Shown here: positions 29,164 through 38,521 of the stretch, piece by piece
Position numbering within the stretch: position 1 is the first letter of the stretch
Layout of the letters: each line of letters begins with the position of its first letter
DNA from: Rhizobium sp. Root1334
GTDB lineage: Bacteria > Pseudomonadota > Alphaproteobacteria > Rhizobiales > Rhizobiaceae
NCBI RefSeq assembly: GCF_001426665.1
Contig: NZ_LMEY01000005.1
Location: 1 to 64,000 of the forward strand
Length of the DNA: 64,000 bases
Direction of reading: 5' to 3'
The notes under the pieces: model-generated
Database searches by the model: none
Told to the model about the DNA's origin: nothing
The model's input: the letters and a program-made list of their open reading frames with translations, nothing else
Translations under genes and position numbers: made by a program

Positions 29164-29417
29164 TCCCGAAAGGTCTTTCAAAGCGGCATTGTCGAGCATG
29201 GCATCTGCCAGAAGCCGCTTCAGCTTCGTGTTCTCGTCCTCCAGCGTCTTCAGCCGCTTGGCTTCGGATATCTCCATACCGCCCAATTTGGGCTTCCGTT
29301 TATAGATGCTAGCATCGCTTACGCCATGCTTGCGGCAAAGCTCCGAGACCGGCGTGCAAGTCTCCTGCTCCTTCAGAATGCCGATGTCTGTTCGTCTGTG
29401 AAACGGTTGCGCTTCAT
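29164..29417 (-). pseudogene. IS3-family OrfA relic, truncated and frameshifted
   Basis: On the minus strand, MKRNRFTDEQ from ATG 29417 is followed by GILKEQETCTPVSELCRKHG and AKRLKTLEDENTKLKRLLAD in another frame, where one base is missing after the DEQ codons. This is the small helix-turn-helix OrfA of an IS3-group element. It is cut at about 29164 by the IS110 relic, and no OrfB is present. Confidence 0.83.
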
Positions 29418-29841
29418 TCTCTGGTCCTCTCAATGGGCCAGAGCTTACTTCAAATGGATTATTTCAACGGGGCAAGGTCATGATCGATGTGCTTACGACC
29501 TAAATTTTCACGGCACGGCCCGAGGAACAATCGCGTGACCAAAGCCGAAACCGAAAGGCCTGTCGCGGCCTACCGGGCGTTCGATTGCCGCATTTCTGTA
29601 TCGAGCTGTATCATTCTTGCCCGGCAGTGACATTTTCTCTAACCACGACATAACTCAAATTTGGAAGCAGGAATGAACTATTCGACGCGCCGACGCATTC
29701 CATCCGCGGGAAGACACTCGAGTTCGCCGGGTTGACGACAAGCCGGCTAAATTGCTGGCGACGCTTTTCCCTGTTAGAAGCACCATGCCAGCCCCTATTG
29801 CCAACACTCAGACTAAACCTCTAGCTGCATGGAGATATGAG
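29418..29841. other. Gene-free stretch after the IS relics
   Basis: No reading frame here has coding character, and no IS terminal repeat was recognised. It probably contains the promoter of the hydrolase that starts at 29842. Confidence 0.4.
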
Positions 29842-30783
29842 ATGATTTCTGCTGTACTAGCGACAATGCTTGGCCTTGGCATCCCAACGCAAGCGAACGG
29901 CGACATCGAAGCTCCGGGTCCAAACGGGCCGCTACGAGGAACAATGAATCTGCCGGCAAAGGATGCGCCAATCATCCTGATGATACCCGGTTCCGGTCCT
30001 ACTGATAGGGACGGCAACAGTCCCCTGGGCGTGCGTGCTGCGCCGTATAGGCTGCTGGCCGAAGGACTGGCTGTACAAGGAATCGGCAGCCTCCGAATCG
30101 ACAAGCGCGGGATGTTCGGAAGCCAGGGTGCCGTGATCGACGCAAATGCGGTAACGATCGATGATTATGTCCGCGACATCGGCGCCTGGGTCGATTTGAT
30201 CCGTACTCAGACGGGAGCCAAATGTGTTTGGTTATTGGGGCACAGCGAAGGCGGCTTGGTAGCACTGACGTCTGCCGCAAAGGTGGAACACCTCTGCGGA
30301 CTGATTCTTGTCGCGACGGCGGGACGACCGCTCGGAGACGTGCTCAAGGAACAGTTGCATGCCAATCCCGCCAACGCACCACTGATGAGGGCGGCCAATC
30401 AGGCAATCGACGAACTGTCGGCTGGGCGGGCTGTGGATGTGGCAAACTTTCCGCCAGAGCTTGCCCGTCTTTTCAGTCCCTCCGTTCAGGAATTTCTCAT
30501 TAGCACCTTCCCGCTCGATCCCGCCGTGTTGGTGGGGAAGATCGCCAAGCCGATCCTTATAATGCAGGGTGAGCGCGACCTTCAGGTGTCGGTTGCCGAC
30601 GCCGAGCGATTGGCACGGGCCGCGCCAAGCGCCACGCTCGTCATTCTCCCGGATACCAACCACGTCCTGAAACAGGTCGGCTCCGGTGGACGGAACCCAA
30701 ACTTAGCGACCTACGGCGCTGACGATTTGCCATTGGCGCCAGGCGTTGTGGATAGCATCGCTCGCTTCGTGAGATCAAGCTGA
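29842..30783 (+). CDS. Exported alpha/beta hydrolase
   Basis: A 313-residue serine hydrolase with a signal peptide (MISAVLATMLGLGIPTQANG). The oxyanion loop is PGSGPTDRDGNS, the nucleophile Ser135 sits in GHSEGG, and Asp246 (GERDLQV) and His274 (TNHVLK) complete the triad. The architecture resembles the S9-like hydrolases that attack small esters or peptides; the substrate is unknown. ATG 29842 was chosen because GGAG precedes it and the signal peptide begins there; the open frame reaches further upstream to 29752 without support. Confidence 0.85.
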   Translation: MISAVLATMLGLGIPTQANGDIEAPGPNGPLRGTMNLPAKDAPIILMIPGSGPTDRDGNSPLGVRAAPYRLLAEGLAVQGIGSLRIDKRGMFGSQGAVIDANAVTIDDYVRDIGAWVDLIRTQTGAKCVWLLGHSEGGLVALTSAAKVEHLCGLILVATAGRPLGDVLKEQLHANPANAPLMRAANQAIDELSAGRAVDVANFPPELARLFSPSVQEFLISTFPLDPAVLVGKIAKPILIMQGERDLQVSVADAERLARAAPSATLVILPDTNHVLKQVGSGGRNPNLATYGADDLPLAPGVVDSIARFVRSS

Positions 30784-31113
30784 GGAAGAACTGCCACGCT
30801 TTCGCTGATCGAGATGCCGTAGTAGGCCGGCGCGTCCGAGATTATAGCAGATTGGTGACTGCCCCTCAGAATGGCGGTGTTGAACGGAGTTTGCGGACGC
30901 ACAATGGTATGTGCTCGCCTGCGCGATGATCGGCGGCGGCATGCAGCTCTCGTCGCCGTGACGACCGATCAAGTTAAGCAGTGCGGTGATAGTGGAACTA
31001 AATTCCGGATGGATTCGCGGTCTTGCACGATTTCGAAGATCGGCATCCCGAGCACCCGCATGCCATGCGGGTGTCAGTGCGCGACGGGCTCCGAGCGAGT
31101 TGGGGCGGCATTT
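30784..31113. other. Gap between hydrolase and ankyrin gene
   Basis: Short overlapping frames exist on both strands (for example 30871 onward on plus and 30711-30902 on minus), but none has a start with a ribosome site or a recognisable domain. It may be decayed coding sequence; I cannot name it. Confidence 0.35.
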
Positions 31114-32121
31114 CTACTGTTCGGCTTCCTCAAGGAAATGCGCCAGTTCGTTGTAACCGTAAAGCACGGCAAGCTCGCGCGGCGTCAGGCCAGCATGGGT
31201 CCTGAGATCGAGCTGGGCGCCCGCTTCGACCAGAGCTTTAGCGGCGCCCAGATGTCCGTGCCAGACTGCGTCGTGCAGAGCCGTCAGCCCATTGTAAGGC
31301 CCCTGTGCATCGATCTCGAAGGCGGGCGCACCAGCGTGCGATCTGTCCTCAACCAGAAGTCGGACAATGTCGGCTCGCCCGAAAAAGCCTGCCTCATGAA
31401 CCGGCGTTCCCCTCATCAGACCAATCACACGGCGAATATCAGCACCCGCATCAAGAAGCGCCCTGACAATATCAATATGCCCTTCCCGGACCGCGAGCCC
31501 GAGCGGGGTATAGTCGTCGTCCGGGCTTCCCGTCACTGGCAAACGCTGATCAACGGGCTCGCCGGATGAAAGGAGCCGTCGAACTTCTCCGATATCGCCC
31601 GCGTTCACCGCCGCCATCAGCGTCTTCTTTTTGATACGTTCGGCATCTTTCCTGTCCCGGGCCTCGATCAATTCGGCGATCGCCTCAAGCCCGTCCGATT
31701 GCGCCAGTTCGATAGCCGTCTGCTGCCAGTGATTGCGGATCGTCGTTCTTGTGCCGCGATCCAGCAGGTAGCGAACCGCCTCTGTGTGCTTGTGGAGGAC
31801 GGCGTCCATCAATGGCGTATGACCAAGCACGGGAGATTGCTGATCGATAAAGGCGCCGTGATCGAGCAGCAGCCCGATGACGTCGGTATTGCCGGACTGG
31901 GCCGCCTTGTGGAGAGCAGTCGCGCCCATGCGGGGCTCGATCGCAAGAACGTCTGCTCCAGCGGTCAGAAGGATATCGACCATCTGGGACTGGCCGAGCC
32001 CTGACGCAATCATCAGCGGCGTCATACCATCGGGACCGCTGTGGTTCGGGTCCTCACCCGATCGTAGCAGATGAGTAACGGTGGCCAAGTCACCCGACCT
32101 GATCGAAGCTTCGAGGTGCAT
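31114..32121 (-). CDS. Ankyrin-repeat protein
   Basis: A 335-residue protein made almost entirely of ankyrin repeats, about eight or nine, with consensus pieces such as GMTPLMIASGLGQSQMVDIL, GATALHKAAQSGNTDVIGLL and GLTALHDAVWHGHLGAAKAL. A charged helix (ELIEARDRKDAERIKKKTL) splits the array in the middle. No signal peptide is seen, so it is probably cytoplasmic and binds another protein. It follows an epoxide hydrolase gene on the same strand by 58 bases, so that enzyme is a candidate partner. Confidence 0.92.
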   Translation of the reverse strand: MHLEASIRSGDLATVTHLLRSGEDPNHSGPDGMTPLMIASGLGQSQMVDILLTAGADVLAIEPRMGATALHKAAQSGNTDVIGLLLDHGAFIDQQSPVLGHTPLMDAVLHKHTEAVRYLLDRGTRTTIRNHWQQTAIELAQSDGLEAIAELIEARDRKDAERIKKKTLMAAVNAGDIGEVRRLLSSGEPVDQRLPVTGSPDDDYTPLGLAVREGHIDIVRALLDAGADIRRVIGLMRGTPVHEAGFFGRADIVRLLVEDRSHAGAPAFEIDAQGPYNGLTALHDAVWHGHLGAAKALVEAGAQLDLRTHAGLTPRELAVLYGYNELAHFLEEAEQ

Positions 32122-32179
32122 GTGTTCCCTCCATGGAGAGGCAGAAAAGGGGTGGAGACATGAAGCGAGAGGGAGGCCG

Positions 32180-33193
32180 TCAGGGGTTGTGCGCGATCAT
32201 GTCTTCGCCAAAGCGCGACGCGATCACAGCCAGAAACCTGATCAGTTCGGCATTGACGCGATCGGCTGCCTCGTGCTGCAGCCAATGTCCGGCGTTTTTG
32301 ATCCGGATGACATCGACCAGTCCCGGCTGTGTGCCCAGAAGCGATTCACGGGTCGGTGGTTCCGGATGAAAGAAATTGCACAACCCGTCCTCGGCTCCCC
32401 AAATGTAAAGCGACGGTTGCCGGACCACGACATTCCTGAAAGCGGCTGTGAGATCGAACGTCGTCTGTACCACGCGGTAGTAGTTCAATCCGGTCTGGAA
32501 GCCGGTCTTCTCGAACGAACGGATCGTATGCTCGACATAGTCGGGATCGGCCCAATCGGGTGTGGCGACGGGGGAAGGGCGAAGCATATCGCGGGCGGGA
32601 TCGATCGGGTCCCAGCCTGTCCCGTCAGGCGGGCTCGCCGACAGCCAGTAGAGGATGCTCGGGATGGTTTCGTCAGCAGGCTCGAAGCGTTTTGCAGCCT
32701 CCGGAGCCAGAAAACTCATGGAATAATATCTCTCCCCCAGGCCGCGGTCACGCAATTGGTCCCAAAGGCTTTCATCGCCGCGCGGAGCAAAGGGAATGCT
32801 GAGGCTTACCAGCGCATGAAAGCGATCGGGCCGCATGACTGCGGCGCGCTGGGCATAGTCGGCTCCCCAGTCATGACCGACGATGACGGCCGATGGAATG
32901 TCGAGGGCATCGAGAATGCCGATGAAATCGCCGACGACATGCAGCGAGGTGTAACGCTCCGCTTCTGCAGGCGAATAGCTTTCGCCGAACCCGCGCATGT
33001 CGAGCGCCACGGCGCGATAGCCTGCTTTCGCCACCGCGCGCATCTGGCTCTTCCACGTCTGCGCCGTGTCGGGAAAGCCGTGGCAGAACAAAACCGCTGG
33101 GCCCTGCCCCTGCTCGATGACGTGAAAGGACTGCCCATCAACATTGATCTGCGCATTGCGGACTGGAAAACTTGTATCGTCTACGTGTTGCAT
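32180..33193 (-). CDS. Epoxide hydrolase, alpha/beta hydrolase fold
   Basis: A 337-residue soluble epoxide hydrolase-type enzyme. It has the HGFPD oxyanion motif, nucleophile Asp108 in GHDWGA, a cap domain with Tyr residues (GERYYSMSFL) able to polarise the epoxide, and GHWLQHE with the catalytic His. It would open epoxides to diols. The gene is divergent from a TetR regulator, and a 19-bp inverted repeat lies in the shared promoter region, suggesting induction by a reactive substrate. Confidence 0.9.
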   Translation of the reverse strand: MQHVDDTSFPVRNAQINVDGQSFHVIEQGQGPAVLFCHGFPDTAQTWKSQMRAVAKAGYRAVALDMRGFGESYSPAEAERYTSLHVVGDFIGILDALDIPSAVIVGHDWGADYAQRAAVMRPDRFHALVSLSIPFAPRGDESLWDQLRDRGLGERYYSMSFLAPEAAKRFEPADETIPSILYWLSASPPDGTGWDPIDPARDMLRPSPVATPDWADPDYVEHTIRSFEKTGFQTGLNYYRVVQTTFDLTAAFRNVVVRQPSLYIWGAEDGLCNFFHPEPPTRESLLGTQPGLVDVIRIKNAGHWLQHEAADRVNAELIRFLAVIASRFGEDMIAHNP

Positions 33194-33333
33194 TAATTTA
33201 CTCCTGGATCCCGTTGCAATCCACGGGCATGACCTCTCCGGCCCATATGGCCGGTATTCTGCTTCTTTTGACCGTAACGGCCTCCGACGAAATTCAATGA
33301 CCGGACGATGTTGGATATGACAGCGAGATAACT

Positions 33334-33352
33334 AACCTACTAAAATTAGGTT
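33334..33352. promoter_or_regulatory. Palindromic operator between epoxide hydrolase and TetR
   Basis: AACCTACTAAAATTAGGTT has perfect 6-base arms (AACCTA/TAGGTT) around 7 bases and ends 16 bases before the TetR start. Its position and form fit the TetR protein's own operator, also controlling the divergent hydrolase gene. Confidence 0.65.
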
Positions 33353-33368
33353 CCATGAAAGTTTTTAG

Positions 33369-34043
33369 ATGAGTGCATCGAAAGCCATTCTCGCAAAGCC
33401 GCCGCAGCGAAGACTTCGCAAAGAAGCTCGTCGGCGCCAGCTGCTGGAGACCGCCCGTCTCGTCGTGCGCGAGGAGGGCGTTGATCGGCTGACGCTGGGG
33501 CATCTCGCCGATCGCGCCAGCATCTCTAAGCCGGTCGTCTATGACCATTTTGAAACGCGTTCTGAATTGCTGATCGAACTATACCGGCATATCGATGTCG
33601 AACGTGTCGATACGTTTCGGGACGCCATGGCGCGCGACAAGCGTAGTCTGGATGAAACCGTCCGCGTCCTCGCCACCACCTATATCGACTGCGCCGCCGA
33701 AACAGATGGCGAGTTTCAGGCAGTCGGCGCGGCCCTGACGGGAAGCGGCGACAAGGCCGCCGTCTTTCAGGAATTGCTGGATAATTGTGTCAGGATGTTC
33801 GTGTCCGTGCTCGGTCCCCATACCTCGGCATCGCATGCCGAGTTTGAGAGATGCTGCGTCGGTCTGGTCGGAGCGGGCGAAGCGCTCTCGGCTCTCTTAG
33901 TCCGCCGCCGCTGTAGCAGGGTTGAAGCGATCGAAACATTCGCGCAGTTGATAGAGGTCGTCCTTGGACCTCATGCCAACTCAAGATTGCCCGAGAAAAC
34001 CTCTTCCGTCGCTCGAAATGACGATCTTTCGTGGGGTGGATGA
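33369..34043 (+). CDS. TetR-family regulator, possibly altered C-terminus
   Basis: A 224-residue TetR protein with the N-terminal DNA-binding domain intact (TARLVVREEGVDRLTLGHLA, then SISKPVVYDHFETRSELL). The body resembles usual members as far as FAQLIEVVLGPH. The last 25 residues are low-complexity and lead straight into IS-type flanking sequence with a GATGCC tandem repeat, so the natural end may have been replaced. It probably controls the divergent epoxide hydrolase/ankyrin genes. Confidence 0.85.
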   Translation: MSASKAILAKPPQRRLRKEARRRQLLETARLVVREEGVDRLTLGHLADRASISKPVVYDHFETRSELLIELYRHIDVERVDTFRDAMARDKRSLDETVRVLATTYIDCAAETDGEFQAVGAALTGSGDKAAVFQELLDNCVRMFVSVLGPHTSASHAEFERCCVGLVGAGEALSALLVRRRCSRVEAIETFAQLIEVVLGPHANSRLPEKTSSVARNDDLSWGG

Positions 34044-34176
34044 TGCCGATGCCGATGCCGATGAAGCCGCCCCTTTGTTCCGAGATGATTGCGCCCCTGG
34101 ATTCCGGGATGATCTCGCCCCCTTGAGGCTGGGGTCCTGCTGGTCTTGATTGTTGTCAGTTGTTGATCGTCAGGAG

Positions 34177-34675
34177 TCAAGATTTCCGGGCTTGATTTCG
34201 CCGCAAGCTTTCCCCGGACAGGTCGATACGGTGTACGTTGTGAACGAGGCGATCGAGGATGGCATCAGCGTAGGTTGGATTGTCGATGACCTCAGGCCGA
34301 TACCGGAAGTTGACTTGTGATGATGGTCGAGCGGCGTCCGTAACTATCTTCGAGAATTTCCAGCAGATCATGGCGGGCCTGCTCGTTGAGCGGCTCCAGG
34401 CCCCAATCATCCAGGATCAAGAGCTGGACGTGACCGAGGGTGCGATGAAGCCTGGAATAGCGGCCGTCGCCGTGAGCAAGAGCAAGATTGGCGAACAGGC
34501 GTGGGACGCGCTGATAGAGGACAGAGCGGTCATCGCGGCAGGCCTTGGGCCCGAGTGCACAGGCCAGCCAGCTTTTGCCGACGCCGGACGGCCCGCAGAT
34601 CGCAAGGTTATCGTGAGCATCAATCCAGTCGCCGCCGATCCGCTTCATGAACAGCGCCTGTGTTTCGGCGTGGAA
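34177..34675 (-). pseudogene. Older IS21-type istB remnant, truncated and frameshifted
   Basis: On the minus strand IGGDWIDAHDNLAICGPSGV, GKSWLACALG and LLILDDWGLEPLNEQARHDL are read in one frame, and NPTYADAILDRLVHNVHRID, LSGESLRRNQARKS in another, with a break near 34310. This is an IstB of a different subgroup from the intact one downstream. Its first 90 or so residues are missing where the complete IS21 element begins. Confidence 0.83.
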
Positions 34676-34757
34676 TATTGACCCCTCTGGCGGGGTGATC
34701 GGCGTCCAATTTTGACCCCCTTCATGTTTCGTCTGACCATCCGTTTTTTGACGACGG

Positions 34758-36269
34758 ATGGAGGGGGAGTTGAAGCGAGTGGATACGATTGCGCGTGTTC
34801 GTCGAGCCTTCCATGTGCAGGGCTGGTCGGTGAAGAAGATCGTCCGGGAACTGCATGTGTCGCGCAACACGGTCCGCAAGATATTGCGGTCCAATGAGAC
34901 CGATTTCTCTTATGAGCGAGAACGGCAACCATTACCAAAAACCGGCATGTGGAAGGCTGAGATCGAACGCTTTCTGGCCGCCAACGAGGGCAAGCCTTCT
35001 CGGGAGCAACTGACGCTGATCCGGATTTACGAGGAGCTTCGGGGTCTTGGTTATGACGGCAGCTACGATGCGATCCGGCGCTATGCAAAAGGCTGGTCGA
35101 GGAGCCGGGGAGCTGTCACAGCCGAGGCCTATGTTCCGCTCTATTACGCGCCAGGCGAGGCCTACCAGTTCGACTGGAGTCACGAGATCATTCTGATCAA
35201 CGGGGTGACGACAACTGTGAAGGTCGCGCATGTCCGGCTCTGCCACAGCCGGATGATGTTTGCACGAGCCTATATGCGTGAGAGCCAGGAGATGGTGTTC
35301 GATGCGCACGACAAGGCCTTCGATTTTTTCCGAGGCACCTGCACGCGCGGCATCTACGACAACATGAAGACCGCGGTCGAGACTGTGTTTGTCGGCAAGG
35401 AGCGGCAATATAACCGCCGTTTCCTGCAGATGTGCAGCCACTATCTCGTCCAGCCGGTCGCCTGCACGCCTGCATCCGGATGGGAGAAGGGACAAGTCGA
35501 GAACCAGGTCGGCCTGGTTCGAGAGCGCTTCTTCACACCACGCCTGCGGGTCAAAAGCCTGGAGGAGCTGAATGTCTGGCTGCTCGACAAATGCATCGCC
35601 TATGCCAAGGCGCACCGCCATCCCGAGCAGACCGAACGAATGATCTGGCAGGTGTTCGAGGAGGAACGCGGCAGCCTCGTGCATTACGTCGGGCCGTTCG
35701 ACGGCTTCCACAGCGTCCCGGCCTCGGTGTCGAAGACCTGCACGGTCCGTTTCGACAACAACAAATACTCAGTTCTCTCGACTGCCGTCGGCCGGCCTGT
35801 CGAGGTTCATGCCTATGCCGACCGGATCGTTATCCGGCAAGACGGGGTCAATGTCGGAGACCATCAGCGTTGCTTTGGCCGGGGCGAGACAACCTACAAT
35901 CCTTGGCATTATGTGCCTGTTCTGGCGCGCAAACCCGGAGCTTTGCGTAACGGTGCACCGTTCAGGGACTGGGCGTTGCCAGCGGCGATGGAGAAAGTCC
36001 GCAAGCGATTGAAGGGCGTCCATGACGGTGATCGGCAAATGGTCACCATCCTTGCATGCGTTCCGACCGATGGTCTGGTGGCTGTCGATGCTGCCTGCCA
36101 AGAGGCGCTGGATCATGGCGTCTGCTCTGCTTCGGTGATCATCAACATTCTGGCCCGCAGTCGTGATCCGGCTCCAACGGCAACTCTTCAAACCCCCGAT
36201 GCGCTTCGATTGACCCATGAGCCGGTCGCCGACTGCGCCCGCTATGACAGGCTCAGGAGGGCAAGCTGA
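34758..36269 (+). CDS. istA: IS21-family transposase IstA
   Basis: A 503-residue transposase: N-terminal helix-turn-helix ([30 protein letters not shown]) and a DDE catalytic core, visible in [28 protein letters not shown] and [11 protein letters not shown] (D, D, E). A C-terminal Mu-type beta-barrel segment follows. The frame is intact. GGAGGGGGAG covers the ATG, so a slightly later GTG (34779) could be the true start. It ends overlapping istB (TGATG). Confidence 0.93.
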   Translation: MEGELKRVDTIARVRRAFHVQGWSVKKIVRELHVSRNTVRKILRSNETDFSYERERQPLPKTGMWKAEIERFLAANEGKPSREQLTLIRIYEELRGLGYDGSYDAIRRYAKGWSRSRGAVTAEAYVPLYYAPGEAYQFDWSHEIILINGVTTTVKVAHVRLCHSRMMFARAYMRESQEMVFDAHDKAFDFFRGTCTRGIYDNMKTAVETVFVGKERQYNRRFLQMCSHYLVQPVACTPASGWEKGQVENQVGLVRERFFTPRLRVKSLEELNVWLLDKCIAYAKAHRHPEQTERMIWQVFEEERGSLVHYVGPFDGFHSVPASVSKTCTVRFDNNKYSVLSTAVGRPVEVHAYADRIVIRQDGVNVGDHQRCFGRGETTYNPWHYVPVLARKPGALRNGAPFRDWALPAAMEKVRKRLKGVHDGDRQMVTILACVPTDGLVAVDAACQEALDHGVCSASVIINILARSRDPAPTATLQTPDALRLTHEPVADCARYDRLRRAS

Positions 36270-37003
36270 TGGAACGCACACAGGTTCTCGAACTGATGAG
36301 CACGTTGAAGCTCTACGGAATGCGCAGCGCTTATGATGAGGTCATGGGCAATGGCATCAAACGGCAATATGAGCCGCCGCGCATTGTCGGTGACCTGCTG
36401 CAGTCGGAGATCGCCGAGAAGCAAGCACGCTCCATTCGCTACCAGCTCAGCATAGCCAAGCTGCCACTTGCCAAAGATATCGACGACTTCGACTTCGCCG
36501 ATACCCCTGTGAATGAACCCTTGGTGCGGGAGCTGGCCGCCGGCACCTTCGTCGCCGACCAACGTAACATCGTTCTCGTCGGGGGCACGGGAACAGGAAA
36601 GAGCCACCTGGCCATTGCGATTGCCCGTGCCTTGATCCGCAACGGAACGCGTGGTCGTTTCTTCAATGTCGTCGATCTGGTCAACCGCCTGGAAACGGAA
36701 ACGCGCAGCGGAAAGCAGGGACGAACAGCGGACTATCTCAATCGCCTTGACTTCATCATCCTCGATGAACTCGGCTATCTGCCCTTCGCCCAAGCCGGAG
36801 GTCAGCTCCTATTCCACCTGATCAGCAGGCTTTACGAGCGCACCTCGATCATCGTCACGACGAACCTAGCATTCGGTGAATGGCCGTCGGTATTCGGCGA
36901 TGCCAAGATGACGACGGCACTTCTCGACCGCCTGACCCATCATTGCGAGATCGTCGAGACCGGAAACGAATCCTGGCGCTTCAAGAACCGCTCTCAAAGC
37001 TAA
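36269..37003 (+). CDS. istB: IS21-family helper ATPase IstB
   Basis: A 244-residue AAA+ ATPase that assists IstA in target capture. Walker A is [11 protein letters not shown] near residue 110, Walker B is [11 protein letters not shown], and the sensor segment is [18 protein letters not shown]. The length and frame are normal, so the element appears able to move. A strong CAGGAGG site lies before the ATG inside the istA end. Confidence 0.94.
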   Translation: MERTQVLELMSTLKLYGMRSAYDEVMGNGIKRQYEPPRIVGDLLQSEIAEKQARSIRYQLSIAKLPLAKDIDDFDFADTPVNEPLVRELAAGTFVADQRNIVLVGGTGTGKSHLAIAIARALIRNGTRGRFFNVVDLVNRLETETRSGKQGRTADYLNRLDFIILDELGYLPFAQAGGQLLFHLISRLYERTSIIVTTNLAFGEWPSVFGDAKMTTALLDRLTHHCEIVETGNESWRFKNRSQS

Positions 37004-37123
37004 AGCCGAAGATACCCGTCACCCGCCCTTGGCCTACCCTCTGCAACCCCGGCCAGCGCCGGGCAGGCCAAGCGCTGATCGGCTACAGGGGGGTGAAGAT
37101 TGGACGCCGATAAGGGGTCAACA

Positions 37124-37457
37124 TTCCGAGCCGATTGACAGTGATACGCTCACGCGAAGCCCGCTTGCGCTGGCCGATGCCGGACGTGTGGTCAGCCTCG
37201 TCGATATCGCGCAGCCGCAGAACCTCATAGAGGCCTGGGGAAAGAACGCAGCCTATCATTTCGTTTTCACCCGCCAGAACCGCGGCAAGCTCGATGCGCT
37301 CACGGACTTGGTTGAGCGCGGACTGGTCAAGCCTGTCATCGGCGCCACGCTGCCGCTTGCCCGCATGGGTGAGGCCCACGAGCTTTTGGAAAACGGCTCC
37401 GCGCGCGGATTGCGCGGCAAGGTCGTGATCGACGTGTCGGGCGAGGCGGGCGCCTAA
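37124..37457 (+). pseudogene. Zinc-type quinone reductase / alcohol dehydrogenase, C-terminal fragment
   Basis: Directly after the IS21 end, the frame gives DSDTLTRSPLALADAGRVVS followed by PQNLIEAWGKNAAYHFVFTR and LPLARMGEAHELLENGSARG, the last hundred residues of an MDR-type NADPH:quinone reductase. The catalytic and cofactor-binding parts are missing. Left of the IS21 element there is no matching 5' part, so a deletion accompanied or followed the insertion. Confidence 0.82.
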
Positions 37458-37525
37458 CTGCCATCTGGAACGTCTTGCGGACGGTCGGGGCCCGCCCCGG
37501 CCGGCCGCCTCAAAAGGAAAGAACG

Positions 37526-38506
37526 ATGATTATCGCCCCATCCCCGGCCGAGAATGCCGGTCCAAACCTTTTCGGCCGCGGCTACGCGTCAATGTTCGCG
37601 CCCGAGCAGTTGACGGTCGGCGTCTATTTTCCGATCGAGTCTTTCGATGGACCCGAGCCGGCTATGCACAACCAGATCGAGCTTGCCCAGCAAGCCGAGC
37701 GTCTCGGATTTGCCGCGCTCTGGGCGCGGGACGTGCCGCTGAACGACCCGAGCTTCGGCGATCTGGGCCAGATCTACGACCCTTTCGTTTGGCTCGCCAC
37801 GATAGCGGCGCACACGTCCAACATCGCCCTCGCCACAGGCGCCGTCATCCTGCCGCTTCATCATCCGATTGATGTTGCAAAGGCGGCCGCGTCGCTCGAT
37901 CGATTATCCGGCGGACGTTTCGTGTTCGGCGTTGCTTCGGGCGACCGACCGGTCGAGTACCCGGCCTATGGCCGCGATGCGAACATGCGTGGCGAACTCT
38001 TCCGCGAAGCGTTCGACTACGTGGAGGCGTTGTTTAAAAAGCGTTTTCCTGTCCACGCGTCGGCGCACTATGGGCGGCTCGCGGGCGGCGGCGATCTCGT
38101 GCCGAAACCTCTTTTGCCCCGGCTGCCCACCCTCGTTACCGGGCAAAGCCAGCAATCGCTGGACTGGATCGCGCAGCGCAGCGATGGCTGGCTCACTTAC
38201 CCGCGCGACGTACTTCAACAGGCCCAGGTCGCCTCGCATTGGCGCGAAACTCTCGACCGCCTCAGAGCAGGGTTCAAGCCGATCGCCCAATCGCTCTACG
38301 TCGATCTGGCCGCAGATCCGGATACGCCGCCCAGACCCATCCATCTCGGATATCGGGTGGGCCGACGGGGGCTAGCCGACCTATTGGACGACCTGCGATC
38401 AAATGGGGTTAACCACGTTGCGCTGAACCTCAAGTTCAGTCGGAGACCGGTCGCTGATGTTCTCGATGAGATCGGAACTGAAGTCATTCCGCATTTCAGG
38501 ATCTGA
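37526..38506 (+). CDS. Luciferase-like flavin-dependent monooxygenase
   Basis: A 326-residue TIM-barrel monooxygenase of the bacterial luciferase superfamily (LLM class), which uses reduced flavin and oxygen. Typical segments are GFAALWARDVPL, IALATGAVILPLHHPI and GRFVFGVASGDRP. AAAGGAAAG lies before ATG 37526, and the short gap to the quinone reductase fragment suggests that they were once one operon (flavin or quinone redox chemistry). The substrate is unknown. Confidence 0.88.
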   Translation: MIIAPSPAENAGPNLFGRGYASMFAPEQLTVGVYFPIESFDGPEPAMHNQIELAQQAERLGFAALWARDVPLNDPSFGDLGQIYDPFVWLATIAAHTSNIALATGAVILPLHHPIDVAKAAASLDRLSGGRFVFGVASGDRPVEYPAYGRDANMRGELFREAFDYVEALFKKRFPVHASAHYGRLAGGGDLVPKPLLPRLPTLVTGQSQQSLDWIAQRSDGWLTYPRDVLQQAQVASHWRETLDRLRAGFKPIAQSLYVDLAADPDTPPRPIHLGYRVGRRGLADLLDDLRSNGVNHVALNLKFSRRPVADVLDEIGTEVIPHFRI

Positions 38507-38521
38507 GCTGCGCGGGCGCTG

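Larger units (their letters stand above)
34676..37123 (+). mobile_element. Complete IS21-family element
   Basis: The element contains istA and istB between inverted ends. ATCGGCGTCCAATTTTGACC (from 34698) matches the reverse complement of the sequence ending at 37111, 21 of 23 bases, and outer TATTGACCCC (34676) pairs with GGGGTCAACA (to 37123). The left end has about ten extra bases between the outer and inner repeats. It abuts an older istB remnant on the left and a decapitated quinone reductase on the right. No target duplication could be recognised. Confidence 0.8.

Noticed and set aside
34042-34062. GATGCC tandem repeat as a possible CRISPR or regulatory array
   Set aside because: Only three perfect 6-base units with no spacers; it is a simple microsatellite at the end of the TetR gene.
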